Assembly (NCBI GenBank): GCA_036745415.1
Contig: DAIOGF010000002.1
Span: 62,001-126,000, forward strand
From: CAILQE01 sp036745415
GTDB lineage: Bacteria; Patescibacteriota; Saccharimonadia; Saccharimonadales; UBA4665
Direction: 5' to 3'
Length of the DNA: 64,000 nucleotides
Under the pieces are notes generated by a model. The model made no database searches and was not told the DNA's origin. It was given only the letters and a program-made list of their open reading frames with translations. This document shows positions 50,337 through 59,665 of this stretch, in pieces; positions within the stretch are counted from its first letter, which is position 1; each line of letters opens with the position of its first letter. The position numbers were made by a program, and so were the translations under genes.

Positions 50337-53225
50337 ATGAGATATAAGCAAGGACAAAGACGAAAACCAATAGAGTACGAGAAAGACGTGATTTCTTATT
50401 GGAAGCAAAACAAGTTATTTGAAAAATCTGTTGAATTTAGGCCGGCAGATAAAACTTTTGTTTTTTATGATGGTCCTCCTTTTATTACTGGAACTCCACA
50501 TCATGGACACTTATTAATTTCTACTCTTAAAGATGCAGTAGCTCGGTATTGGACAATGAAGGGATATAGAGTTGAGAGAAGATGGGGTTGGGATTGTCAT
50601 GGGCTTCCTGCTGAAGTTTTCGTTGAAAAGAAGCTCGGAATTAATAATAAAAAAGAAATTGGTACAAAAATTAGTATCGAAGACTACGTTAAAGAGTGTC
50701 GAGACGCCATGGTGAAACATGGAACTGAGTGGGAAGATATTATCGATAGAATTGGTAGATGGGTAGAATTTGAAGGTGCATATAAGACCATGGATAAAGA
50801 ATACATGGAGTCTGTATGGTGGGCCTTTAAAGAGCTCTATGATAATGGAAAAATTTACGAAGGTGAAAAAATTCTTGTTTACTGTACTAAGGATGCAACA
50901 CCAATAAGTAAGTCTGAAGTTGCTATGGAGAATAGCTATCAGATGGATAGCGATCCTAGCGTTTATGTATATTTCAAATTAGAAGACAGAGATGAATACG
51001 TATTAGCTTGGACTACAACTCCTTGGACTCTTCCTGCTAACGTTGCAATTGCTGTTAATACTGATCTAGACTACACATTAATTGAACACGAAGGCAAGAA
51101 GTTCTACGTTGGAACAGAAGCCCTAGATAGGGTAATGACTAACGAAAAACATCAACCACTAAGCTTCACTAAAATTAAAGAAGTTAAAGGTCGGGATTTA
51201 GTGGGTCTTAAATATGAGCCACTTTTCCAAAACCAAGGCACTAATGCACATAGAGTACTTTCTGCAGAATTTGTTGGTGCGGATACCGGTACTGGAATTG
51301 TCCATGAAGCACCAGCTTATGGTGAAGAAGATTATGAATTATGTAAAAAGGAAAATGTTCCAATAGTTTCAATAGTTGATGAAAATGGACATTACACTGA
51401 AGGAAGATGGATTGGTGAGAATATTTGGGATATCAATAAGGAAATAGCCAAGACATTAGTTAGTGAAGGTAATGCTCTTAAAGTAGAGTACATTCGACAT
51501 GAATATCCGCACTGTCACAGATGTGGAACTAAATTAATGTACCGAGCTCATCCAAGTTGGTTTGTAGATATTCAAGCTCAAAAACAGCAGATGTTAGAAG
51601 CCAATGAAACCACTAATTGGAATCCAAAACACTTACAAGAAGGTAGATTTAAGAATATTCTAGAAACCGCTCCGGATTGGAATATAAGTAGAGACAGATA
51701 TTGGGCAACGCCACTTCCTGTATGGAAAGGTGTTCGAAATGACGGCACGGAAGTAATAAAGGTAATTGGTTCTTATGAAGAATTTGAAAAACTAACTGGT
51801 CTTAAACTCAATGACTACCATCTACCTCAGGTGATGAATGTAGAGTTTGAATATGACGGAACAACGCTAAAACACATTGGAAAAGTAATAGATTGTTGGT
51901 TTGAATCTGGATCTATGCCTTTTGCTCAGTTCCACTATCCATTTGAAAATAAGGAAAAATTTGAAAATAGTTTCCCTGCAGATTTCATTACTGAGGCAAT
52001 CGACCAGACTCGTGGATGGTTCTATAGCTTAAATGCAGTAAATGTTGGATTATTTAATAAATCCCCATTTGTGAATCTTATTTGTACGGGTCATATTAAT
52101 GCTGCCGATGGTAGAAAACTAAGCAAGAAACTCGGAAATTATACAGATCCTATGATTTTGATGGATAATTTTTCGGCAGATTCGTTTAGATACTTAATGC
52201 TTACAAGTCCATTAGTTAATGGAGAAAGTTTCGCATTAACAGACAGGGAAGTTGGAGATGTGCTCAGAAAATTAAACATGGTTTGGAATATGTATGATTT
52301 CTTTACTATGTACGCAGACGTAGACAACTGGGACAGTGGTCTTAAGAAGGGTGAACTACCTAAAGATCCTTCAAAAGATTTAGATAACATCTTAGATTTA
52401 TGGATAGTAAGTAAGTTACATCTTTTAATTAAAAATGTTACCGAATCAATGGATAAATATAACATTACGGATGCAACAAAGCCACTATTCGAATTCCTAG
52501 ATGATGCAAGTAACTGGTACGTTCGAAGAAGTCGAAAGCGATTCTGGAAGAGCGACAATGATAAAGATAAGGATGATGCATATAGAACGCTTCATTACGT
52601 TTTATCTAAGTTAAGTGTAATCTTAGCGCCTTTTGCTCCATTTATGGCTGAGGAGCTTTATATGAAGCTTACAGAAGGGGATTCTGTACACCTATTAGAT
52701 TGGCCAGAGGTTGGGGAGATACATTCAGAAGTTATAGAGACAATGGACTTAGTCAGAGAATATATTAACGAAGGTCTTAGTGTTAGAGCCCAAAAATCCG
52801 TAAAAGTAAGACAGCCATTACAATCTGTAACCCTAAAGAGTGATCTCAAGAATACTGAGCTAAGTAAAGTAATATCTGAAGAACTTAATGTGAAGGTAGT
52901 TCTCATAGACACAAAACAAAGTGAAAGTATTAAATTGGACCTCAATATTACAGATGAATTAAGGCAAGAAGGTCTGATGCGTGAACTAATTCGAAATATT
53001 CAGCAGGCAAGAAAAGAAGCTGGTTTGATTGTAGATGATAGAATAAAACTTTTCATTGATGATTCATCCGAGAAAGTAAAAGAGTTGCTAACTAATAGTA
53101 ATTTAGTCGAAGAAATTAAGAATGAAACATTAACGGAAGTGCTAGCTAAGGACAATAAACTAAAATTCGTAAAGAAATATAAACTAAATGATCAAGAAGT
53201 GGAGCTTGCTTTAGAGAAGCATTAG
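50337..53225 (+). CDS. ileS: Isoleucine--tRNA ligase
   Basis: IleRS joins isoleucine to tRNA-Ile. The 962-residue class I enzyme has the HIGH-type motif (PHHGHL, about 59), the CP1 editing domain (TTTPWTLPANVAIAV), the KLSKKLGN signature and a C-terminal helical anticodon-binding region. The C-terminal zinc ribbon is reduced, as in many bacteria. It has a T-box leader and its own start GAAAAA then ATG. Followed by an inverted repeat and rplU. Confidence 0.97.
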   Translation: MRYKQGQRRKPIEYEKDVISYWKQNKLFEKSVEFRPADKTFVFYDGPPFITGTPHHGHLLISTLKDAVARYWTMKGYRVERRWGWDCHGLPAEVFVEKKLGINNKKEIGTKISIEDYVKECRDAMVKHGTEWEDIIDRIGRWVEFEGAYKTMDKEYMESVWWAFKELYDNGKIYEGEKILVYCTKDATPISKSEVAMENSYQMDSDPSVYVYFKLEDRDEYVLAWTTTPWTLPANVAIAVNTDLDYTLIEHEGKKFYVGTEALDRVMTNEKHQPLSFTKIKEVKGRDLVGLKYEPLFQNQGTNAHRVLSAEFVGADTGTGIVHEAPAYGEEDYELCKKENVPIVSIVDENGHYTEGRWIGENIWDINKEIAKTLVSEGNALKVEYIRHEYPHCHRCGTKLMYRAHPSWFVDIQAQKQQMLEANETTNWNPKHLQEGRFKNILETAPDWNISRDRYWATPLPVWKGVRNDGTEVIKVIGSYEEFEKLTGLKLNDYHLPQVMNVEFEYDGTTLKHIGKVIDCWFESGSMPFAQFHYPFENKEKFENSFPADFITEAIDQTRGWFYSLNAVNVGLFNKSPFVNLICTGHINAADGRKLSKKLGNYTDPMILMDNFSADSFRYLMLTSPLVNGESFALTDREVGDVLRKLNMVWNMYDFFTMYADVDNWDSGLKKGELPKDPSKDLDNILDLWIVSKLHLLIKNVTESMDKYNITDATKPLFEFLDDASNWYVRRSRKRFWKSDNDKDKDDAYRTLHYVLSKLSVILAPFAPFMAEELYMKLTEGDSVHLLDWPEVGEIHSEVIETMDLVREYINEGLSVRAQKSVKVRQPLQSVTLKSDLKNTELSKVISEELNVKVVLIDTKQSESIKLDLNITDELRQEGLMRELIRNIQQARKEAGLIVDDRIKLFIDDSSEKVKELLTNSNLVEEIKNETLTEVLAKDNKLKFVKKYKLNDQEVELALEKH

Positions 53226-53231
53226 AGTATT

Positions 53232-53257
53232 AATAACACTTTACATAAGGTGTTATT
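53232..53257 (+). repeat. Inverted repeat around the rplU -35 box
   Basis: AATAACAC (53232-53239) and GTGTTATT (53250-53257) form an eight-base-pair repeat; the rplU -35 box TTTACA (53240-53245) lies in the loop. It could end the ileS transcript or act as an operator. Confidence 0.4.
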
Positions 53258-53278
53258 TGTGATATTCTTAAATCCTAT

Positions 53279-53584
53279 ATGAAGAAAGCAGTAATAACTT
53301 CCGGAAACAAACAATTCCTAGTATCAGAAGGGGATATTGTTGAAGTAGAGCTATTAAAGGATCTTGGAAAAGAAGTTCAATTTGAAGCGCTACTAGTTGT
53401 TGATGGTGACAAAGTTGAGATAGGTACTCCTATGACTGGAACTAAAGTAACAGCTACAGTATTAGAAGAGTCCAAGAAGTCTGACAAGGTAGTATCTATT
53501 CGATACAAGGCCAAGAAAAGAGTTCGAAAAGTTAAAGGTCACCGACAGCTAAAGACTGTTCTAAAAGTAAGCAAAATTGCCTAA
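53279..53584 (+). CDS. rplU: 50S ribosomal protein bL21
   Basis: The 101-residue protein begins KKAVITSGNKQFLVSEGDIVEVE, a typical bL21 start, and ends in the basic KRVRKVKGHRQLKTVLKV. TATTCT lies about ten bases before the ATG without a Shine-Dalgarno, so it may be leaderless. Its usual partner rpmA (bL27) does not follow; a terminator does. Confidence 0.95.
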   Translation: MKKAVITSGNKQFLVSEGDIVEVELLKDLGKEVQFEALLVVDGDKVEIGTPMTGTKVTATVLEESKKSDKVVSIRYKAKKRVRKVKGHRQLKTVLKVSKIA

Positions 53585-53603
53585 ATAGAACTGAATCAAA
53601 CGA

Positions 53604-53634
53604 AAAGCCTGTGGATAAAAAACAGGCTTTTTTT
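53604..53634 (+). terminator. Terminator of rplU
   Basis: AAGCCTGT pairs with ACAGGCTT followed by eight T. Its loop contains TGTGGATAA, which looks like a DnaA box by chance. Confidence 0.85.
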
Positions 53635-53795
53635 GTTGGTTGATTAAAAATCAACATAAATAAAACAATAAAACTTGTTCAGATCTAAAATAACAGATAG
53701 AAAAACACCTTAAAAAATACAGTTTATATTATTTACAACAAAAGAATGGCCGAAAGGTGAATAAATAATGTATATAAAAATTGCTCAAAAAAGAC

Positions 53796-53996
53796 TTGAA
53801 ATAAGCATTAACTAGATAGATAATAAGTATAAGCCTTATAAGCAATAGTTGTTAGTCTGTTGTTGGAGGGGCCAAGCAACAAAAAGTTCTAAAAAATTAT
53901 AAAAAAGGGCTTTCAATTGTGTGAGGGAAAGCCCCAAAACAAAAACGTTACAGTATAAATAAACATCCTGCTAGAAATAGCAGGATTTTATTTTTT
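53796..53996 (+). ncRNA. Unidentified RNA with promoter and terminator
   Basis: TTGAAA (53796-53801), 17-base spacer, GATAAT (53819-53824); start near 53831. The transcript contains TTGTTG/CAACAA, GGGCTTTC (53907-53914)/GAAAGCCC (53927-53934) and ends in the terminator ATCCTGCTA-GAAA-TAGCAGGAT (53965-53986) with T-run. GGGGC near 53868 could pair with GCCCC at 53931, giving an alternative fold. On the other strand GGGCTTTC... also ends in T-rich sequence. Roughly 165 nt, of the size of 6S RNA, but I cannot identify the class. Confidence 0.5.
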
Positions 53997-54118
53997 AACA
54001 GGTTATCAAAAGCCCTAGAACAACTAATTTATATAAAAGTATTTAAATACTCATAATATATTACTAGCATTATATGGTTATTTATTTTACTTAATAAATC
54101 TTTATACTATAAGTAGAG

Positions 54119-54877
54119 ATGAGCCAAAATATAATAACTATAGTTAATCAAAAAGGTGGGGTAGGTAAGACTACTACTGCAATCAATGCCGCGTCTTACT
54201 TAGCAGGAGAGGGTCGTAAAATATTATTAGTAGATTTAGATTCTCAGGGCAATGCAACTAGTGGTCTTGGTGTTAAGCCTTTGAATAATTCAATCTACCA
54301 AATAATGCTTGGATCTATAGATGCAAAATCGGCTATAGTTAAAACTTCAATAAAAGGTTTAGATATTATTACCTCTAATCCTAGTCTTTCAGCGTTTGAG
54401 TCAGAGAGCTCACAGATAGAGAATAGGGAATTTATACTTAAAAAAGCTTTAGATGCTCTAGATTATGACTATATTTTTATAGATTGTCCGCCTAGTTTGG
54501 GAGTTCTTACAATTAATGCATTAACTGCAGCAAATAATATTATTATTACTGTGCAGTCAGAATATTATGCGCTTGAAGGACTTAGTCAGCTTCTTAATAC
54601 AATTCAATTAGTTAAAGAAAATACAAATCCTGATCTAAATATTTTAGGAGTTTTAATGACAATGTACGATAAAAGAACTTCATTGTCGCAGCAAGTTAAA
54701 AGCGAAGTTGAAAATTATTTTGGAGATTTAGTATTTAAAACTTCAATTCCTAGAAATGTTCGATTGGCTGAAGCACCGTCGCACGGACAGTCCATATTTC
54801 AGTACGATTCTTGGAGTAGAGGTTCTAAGTCGTATAAATCTTTAGGTAAAGAAATTCTAAAGCGTACAACTAATTAA
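54119..54877 (+). CDS. parA: Chromosome-partitioning ATPase ParA
   Basis: ParA moves origins apart with ATP. The deviant Walker A KGGVGKTT is at residues 12-19, followed by DLDSQGNATSGLG, DCPPSLGVLTINAL and the C-terminal helix. The 252-residue length is normal for chromosomal ParA (Soj). It has an own promoter (TATACT ten bases before the ATG). parB is on the opposite strand and overlaps tail to tail by eight bases. Confidence 0.95.
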   Translation: MSQNIITIVNQKGGVGKTTTAINAASYLAGEGRKILLVDLDSQGNATSGLGVKPLNNSIYQIMLGSIDAKSAIVKTSIKGLDIITSNPSLSAFESESSQIENREFILKKALDALDYDYIFIDCPPSLGVLTINALTAANNIIITVQSEYYALEGLSQLLNTIQLVKENTNPDLNILGVLMTMYDKRTSLSQQVKSEVENYFGDLVFKTSIPRNVRLAEAPSHGQSIFQYDSWSRGSKSYKSLGKEILKRTTN

Positions 54878-55739
54878 TTCTCTGAATAATTTCAATTAAT
54901 TCAGAATCATTCTTATATGTAATTTCTAATTTACCGCCGTGCGCCATTCTTCTGAGGGTAACTTTTGTGTTTAGCTTTTTGGATAATTGTTTAGTTTCCG
55001 AGGTCTCTTTAAAGTGTGATCTCTCTGAAGCTTTTTTCTTGTCTTTAATTCCCATCCTCAAATTTGTAACAAATTGTTCTGCCTGTCGGACGGTCCACTT
55101 TTTAGTAACAATTTCGTTAAGTAAGAAATTTTGAGATTTTTCGTCTCCGTTTAGAGCTAATATTTGTCTTGCGTGACCTTCAGTAATCTTTTTTTCAAGA
55201 AGAGCATTTTTAGCATTCTCAGGTAAATCGACTAGTCGATTTATGTTTATTACTGTAGTTAATGCTTTTCCCATCCTTTTAGCGATGTCGTTCATGCTAA
55301 AGTTGAACTGGCTCTTTAGCTTCTCGATACTATATGCCGTTTCAAGAGGATTTAGATTTTCTCTTTGGATATTCTCAATAATTGCTAATTCGAATTGCTC
55401 TAATTCTTGTCTTTTTTTAACTATTGCAGGAATCTTTTTAAGCCCAGCCATTTTTGAAGCTCGGTATCTTCGTTCTCCGGCAACAATATTATATTTTCCA
55501 TCATCTAGTGGTGTTACTAATATTGGCTGTATAACTCCATATTGTTTCACTGAAGAAGCAAGCTCTTCTAATGCCTTAGTATCGAATACGGTTCTAGGTT
55601 GATGTTTGTTAGGTGATAATTTATCTAGCTCAATCTGTACAATTTTCTCGTTAGGAGACAATATATTCTCTTTATTAAAGTTGCTAGGCAATAAAGCCTC
55701 TATACCTCTACCTAAGCCTTTTTTATTTTTGTTCTCCAT
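54870..55739 (-). CDS. parB: Chromosome-partitioning protein ParB
   Basis: ParB binds parS and spreads, using CTP. The 289-residue protein has the lead KGLGRGIEALLP, the CTP-binding GERRYRASKMAGL and ENIQRENLNPLE motifs, and the helix-turn-helix (ITEGHARQILAL near 190). It is convergent with parA, rather than in the usual parA-parB order. I saw no good parS site. Confidence 0.94.
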   Translation of the reverse strand: MENKNKKGLGRGIEALLPSNFNKENILSPNEKIVQIELDKLSPNKHQPRTVFDTKALEELASSVKQYGVIQPILVTPLDDGKYNIVAGERRYRASKMAGLKKIPAIVKKRQELEQFELAIIENIQRENLNPLETAYSIEKLKSQFNFSMNDIAKRMGKALTTVININRLVDLPENAKNALLEKKITEGHARQILALNGDEKSQNFLLNEIVTKKWTVRQAEQFVTNLRMGIKDKKKASERSHFKETSETKQLSKKLNTKVTLRRMAHGGKLEITYKNDSELIEIIQRIN

Positions 55740-55776
55740 ATATCTATAATATACCTAAAAAATTTCTACGTCTCAA

Positions 55777-56355
55777 TTAAAATAGCTCCGCCTTAGATAG
55801 CGGAAGGAATCTTAGGGCTAATTTACCAATTATTTGACTAGCATTTATAGGTCCAAATGCTCTTGAATCCAAGGATACCGTTCTATTATCTCCAGATACG
55901 AAAATCTGATTTCTACCTAAAACTGTATTTATATTTCCATTAGTGTATGGAATTTGATTTTGTTTATCGTAACCAAGAGCTTGATCTGGATTGAAGCCAT
56001 TAGGATTCTTACTATTAGTGATCCAATAGTGCCCCTGAACTATCTGGACTCTGTCGCCAGGTAGGCCAATTACTCTTTTTATTAGCTGTTTAGTTCCGGG
56101 TTGGCCGAACTGTGCTAAATCACTCTCATTGAACACTATTACGTCACCTCTTTTAGGTATATAGCTATTGCCTGTAATTCGGGCCCAAGTTCTTGGTACT
56201 TTCCAGATTACTAAACCGTTAGTGTTCTGAAGTGTTGGTTCCATACTAGGTCCATCGACAACGTATGATCTAAATACAAAGCTAACCAATATTACTACGC
56301 TAATTATAGATATTACGACAATATTGCCGATTGAAAATGCCTCTTTTTTTGTCAT
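55777..56355 (-). CDS. lepB: Signal peptidase I
   Basis: LepB cuts signal peptides. One membrane helix (about 10-28) is followed by the catalytic serine S37 in GPSMEPT and the general base K93 in IKRVIGLPGD; the GDNRTVSLDSRAFG motif closes the domain. Length 192 is typical of the short bacterial type. It would process the secreted surface proteins of this organism. Confidence 0.94.
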   Translation of the reverse strand: MTKKEAFSIGNIVVISIISVVILVSFVFRSYVVDGPSMEPTLQNTNGLVIWKVPRTWARITGNSYIPKRGDVIVFNESDLAQFGQPGTKQLIKRVIGLPGDRVQIVQGHYWITNSKNPNGFNPDQALGYDKQNQIPYTNGNINTVLGRNQIFVSGDNRTVSLDSRAFGPINASQIIGKLALRFLPLSKAELF

Positions 56356-56456
56356 GAATATTTAAATTTTAACATAAATAGATAAATAGCATTAGCGTAT
56401 TGTATTAATATAAGAATATTCGTATAATTTAAATAGTTAAACTAAAAAATAAAGAG

Positions 56457-58103
56457 ATGGATAAAGATAAAAAAGGGCTAGTTTCCAATATATCGCCCCA
56501 ACAAAATGTGGGGCAGCGTGGTCAACGTAAACAGCTGATTGTTAGATCAGATTATTCGCGTTTCAGAATTCCTGGAACTAGCACTTCAAATATTGGTTAT
56601 AGGGAAGAGGCCGTAAAAAAAGAGGTCCAAAAAGTCGTTGAGAATGTCGAGCAAAAAACTGAAAGAGTATATAAAGAAGTCGAGAGTATTATTTCAGAGA
56701 TTTCTGTGCCTGGCTCTGATAGCGTTAAGAAATACGGTGTGAAGGTAAAGAAATCATTAAGGGAAATTATCAGTTCCATTGCGTTCAAGGTGGCGGTTAC
56801 TGTGATGGTTATGTCGGTAGGGCTTGGTGGTTATGTGTTCGCAGTTAGCTACGATAATCTTAATAAAGTACTAAAAGGTGGAGCTAAGAGTTCCGTGGCA
56901 TTAATAAATAATGTTGATCCAAGTTTATTGAATGCTGAAGGATCCGGTAGGGTCAATGTCTTATTAATGGGTAGAGGTGGTGGAAACCATGATGGTCCTG
57001 ATCTTACAGATACAATGATGATTGCAAGCATCGATCCCGTAGATAAGAATATTACATTAATAAGTATTCCAAGAGATCTATGGGTAGAAGTTCCCGGTCA
57101 TGGATCCATGAAGATAAATGCAGTATGGGAAACTGGAGAATTCGCCGCGGAAGGAAAAGTTGCTCCAGGAAGTACTGATCCATCTGTTATTGCATCTGGT
57201 TATAACCTTGTTGATACTACTATAAATGATGTTACTGGAATAAAAATTGATTATAACGTGCTTGTTAATTTCCAGGCTTTTCAACAGGCAGTAGATTTAA
57301 TAGGTGGTATTACTGTGAATGTGCCTACGACTTTATATGATCCAACTATGGCATGGATGAATCATAAAAATCCAGTTTTAGCTAAGGCTGGAATTCAGAA
57401 TTTTGATGGACTTCAAGCTTTAGTTTATGTAAGGTCCAGGGAGACAACTACTGATTTCGCCAGAGCTCAACGTCAACGTGCGGTATTGGTCGCCATAAAG
57501 CAAAAGGTTGAATCAATCGGAATAGTATCAGACACTCTAAAGCTAACCGGTTTGTTGAATAGCTTTGGAAATAATGTTGCCACAGACTTAAGTCTAGGTG
57601 ATGCAATGAAAATGTATGACACGATTAAGAATATAAGTATCGACAATATTAAAAGCGTAGGTCTTACTGATGCTGGAAGTAGTTTTATTAAAACTGGCTC
57701 AATGAATGGTCAGTCTGTAGATCTACCGATTGCTGGTTTGTATAATTACTCTCAAATAAGAGCTTACATAAAAAGCTTACTACCAGATCCTTATATAACT
57801 AAGGAGAATGCAAGAATATTAGTCTTAAACAGCACAAATAATCCAGAAATATTAAGCAGTACCGTTAGTGAACTTAAATCATTCGGATATAACATAGTAG
57901 GTACTGGAAATACTATTCAGAAGAATTACGCAGCAACTACTTTAATTAATGTCGGGAAGACCAATGAGCCTTATACCGAACACTATTTAGTGAATAGACT
58001 AAACGCCACTATTCTAAAAGATTTGCCTGAGCCAATTAACAACACGACAAATAACCCTAATTTTGTTATTATATTAGGTAATAATGCGACAGTTAATAAC
58101 TAA
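56457..58103 (+). CDS. LytR-CpsA-Psr (LCP) family cell-wall ligase
   Basis: LCP enzymes attach polymers to peptidoglycan. The 548-residue protein has a Lys-rich cytoplasmic start, one membrane segment (about 103-123), the LCP domain (about 160-390) with GRGGGNHDGPDLTDTMMIAS and the arginine-rich ISIPRDLWV and YVRSRETTTDFARAQRQR, and a C-terminal LytR_C domain (about 440-548). Given the GT2 gene at 4.9 kb, it may tether a surface polymer. An overlapping membrane protein follows. Confidence 0.9.
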   Translation: MDKDKKGLVSNISPQQNVGQRGQRKQLIVRSDYSRFRIPGTSTSNIGYREEAVKKEVQKVVENVEQKTERVYKEVESIISEISVPGSDSVKKYGVKVKKSLREIISSIAFKVAVTVMVMSVGLGGYVFAVSYDNLNKVLKGGAKSSVALINNVDPSLLNAEGSGRVNVLLMGRGGGNHDGPDLTDTMMIASIDPVDKNITLISIPRDLWVEVPGHGSMKINAVWETGEFAAEGKVAPGSTDPSVIASGYNLVDTTINDVTGIKIDYNVLVNFQAFQQAVDLIGGITVNVPTTLYDPTMAWMNHKNPVLAKAGIQNFDGLQALVYVRSRETTTDFARAQRQRAVLVAIKQKVESIGIVSDTLKLTGLLNSFGNNVATDLSLGDAMKMYDTIKNISIDNIKSVGLTDAGSSFIKTGSMNGQSVDLPIAGLYNYSQIRAYIKSLLPDPYITKENARILVLNSTNNPEILSSTVSELKSFGYNIVGTGNTIQKNYAATTLINVGKTNEPYTEHYLVNRLNATILKDLPEPINNTTNNPNFVIILGNNATVNN

Positions 58104-58830
58104 GATAAGACCCATTCAAGGCTTCGCGAAGATTGCACATGTTCTATTAACATTACTTATACCTATCGGTGTAATAATGTTAATCAGGTTTAATTTTTAT
58201 CAATTAGCTTTCGGACTAGTCTTGCTCAGTAAGTGGAGAATGGTATCGGTTAAGCCAAGATTCTGGGCTGCGAATATAAGAGCAAACTCCATAGATATAA
58301 TAGTCGGCTTCTCAATAATAAGTTTCATGTTGAGAACTACCAGTTTACCAATTCAAGTTCTATGGGGAGTGGTTTATGCAATTTGGTTGGTATATATTAA
58401 GCCTGCAACTGAGCTAAGAATGGTTTCGGTCCAAGCTTTTATAGGTTTATTGTTTGGCTTAACAGCTGAATTTCTTTCTTGGAGTGATAGTCCTTTATTA
58501 CTATTAACGCTGGTATCTGGTCTAATTTGTTATTTTGCAGCAAGGCATTTCTTTGATGCATTTGATGAGCCATACTCTAAAATGCTCTCATATACTTGGG
58601 GCTATTTCGGAGCAGCACTAAGCTGGCTTCTTGCTCACTGGTTAATCTATTACGGATTTTTATCCATGCCAACACTACTTATATCCTCATTAGGGTATGG
58701 CTTGGGAACTCTATATTATATAGATCATCACAGTAAAGTAACTAAAATAATTAAACAACAAATTGTGTTCATTATGATAGCGCTAGTTATATTGGTTATA
58801 ACATTCTCCCACTGGGGTGGTAGAATTTAG
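58084..58830 (+). CDS. Multi-pass membrane protein
   Basis: The 248-residue protein is almost all hydrophobic, with about seven membrane segments and no charged active-site motif. I do not recognise it. The start overlaps the LCP gene by 20 bases, so translation is coupled and it probably works in the same envelope pathway. Confidence 0.65.
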   Translation: MRQLITKIRPIQGFAKIAHVLLTLLIPIGVIMLIRFNFYQLAFGLVLLSKWRMVSVKPRFWAANIRANSIDIIVGFSIISFMLRTTSLPIQVLWGVVYAIWLVYIKPATELRMVSVQAFIGLLFGLTAEFLSWSDSPLLLLTLVSGLICYFAARHFFDAFDEPYSKMLSYTWGYFGAALSWLLAHWLIYYGFLSMPTLLISSLGYGLGTLYYIDHHSKVTKIIKQQIVFIMIALVILVITFSHWGGRI

Positions 58831-58842
58831 TTCTTAATTATT

Positions 58843-59661
58843 CTAGATTTTTTTATAAGTGTGAACTAATCCTGATTCATGAATATGAATATATCCGTGA
58901 CGCTTAGCTAATAAAACCATTTCGTTGTTTGATATTTCTAAATATTCGAGTATTAAATACAATGGTTTCTTAGTAAAGCCATCAAGTTCATTAAACATTC
59001 TAATATAATGATTGAGTCCATTAATTTTGGAGAATATAGATGTCTCTGGCTCGTGCTTAGCCTCCTCGTTAATAGCTACGTCAAGAGGAACATAGGGAAG
59101 ATTTGCAACTATAACGTCATAATTCTTAGGGGTCTTATTGAGCATATCGGAGCGTATTAATCTATTTGATGTTGATAGTCTAACAACATTTTTACGAGCA
59201 ACTCTTAATGCAGACCTATATTTATCCACCAAATCAACCCTAATAGTGGGATGCAGTTTGCTAATTGTTATACCTAGAGCACCAGAGCCTGTTCCTAGGT
59301 CACATATTGATGCATCCTTTGGGATGGACTTAGAATCAATCAATTTATCTATTTGAATAATAAATTCTTCGGACTCAGGACGGGGAATTAGCACCTTGGA
59401 ATTAACCAAAAAATCGTATCCATAAAAGTCTTTATACCCAATAAGTTGAGCAACTGGTTTGTTCAACGTTCTATATTTAATTAATTTATTAAACTTTTTT
59501 TGTAATTTAATATTAACTTCATCATCAGGGTGAGCAAGTATATAAGACTTACTTTTACTGAGTAGATGGCTTAGCAGTAATTGTGTGTCTAGGTGAAAAC
59601 TTTTTATATTCTTGGCTTTAAGTTTTCTTTCACCATCTATCAATAGATCATTGATCGTCAT
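58843..59661 (-). CDS. prmC: Peptide chain release factor methyltransferase
   Basis: PrmC methylates the glutamine of the GGQ motif of release factors. It has an N-terminal helical domain and a Rossmann SAM domain with CDLGTGSGALGI and the catalytic NLPYVP (the usual NPPY with L for the first P). Length 272 is normal. It follows prfA by four bases, the usual partner gene, so methyltransferase and target are coexpressed. Confidence 0.94.
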   Translation of the reverse strand: MTINDLLIDGERKLKAKNIKSFHLDTQLLLSHLLSKSKSYILAHPDDEVNIKLQKKFNKLIKYRTLNKPVAQLIGYKDFYGYDFLVNSKVLIPRPESEEFIIQIDKLIDSKSIPKDASICDLGTGSGALGITISKLHPTIRVDLVDKYRSALRVARKNVVRLSTSNRLIRSDMLNKTPKNYDVIVANLPYVPLDVAINEEAKHEPETSIFSKINGLNHYIRMFNELDGFTKKPLYLILEYLEISNNEMVLLAKRHGYIHIHESGLVHTYKKI

Positions 59662-59665
59662 AGGC

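Noticed and set aside
53610..53618. DnaA box TGTGGATAA near parA suggesting oriC
   Set aside because: It is a single box inside the loop of the rplU terminator; no cluster of boxes or dnaA is present.
53743..53813. 15-codon frame (MYIKIAQKRLEISIN) after AAAGGTG
   Set aside because: It is very short, in an AT-rich region, and overlaps the promoter of the following RNA; coding not supported.
55544..55562. parS-like TGTTTCAC inside parB
   Set aside because: Only one half-site is present.
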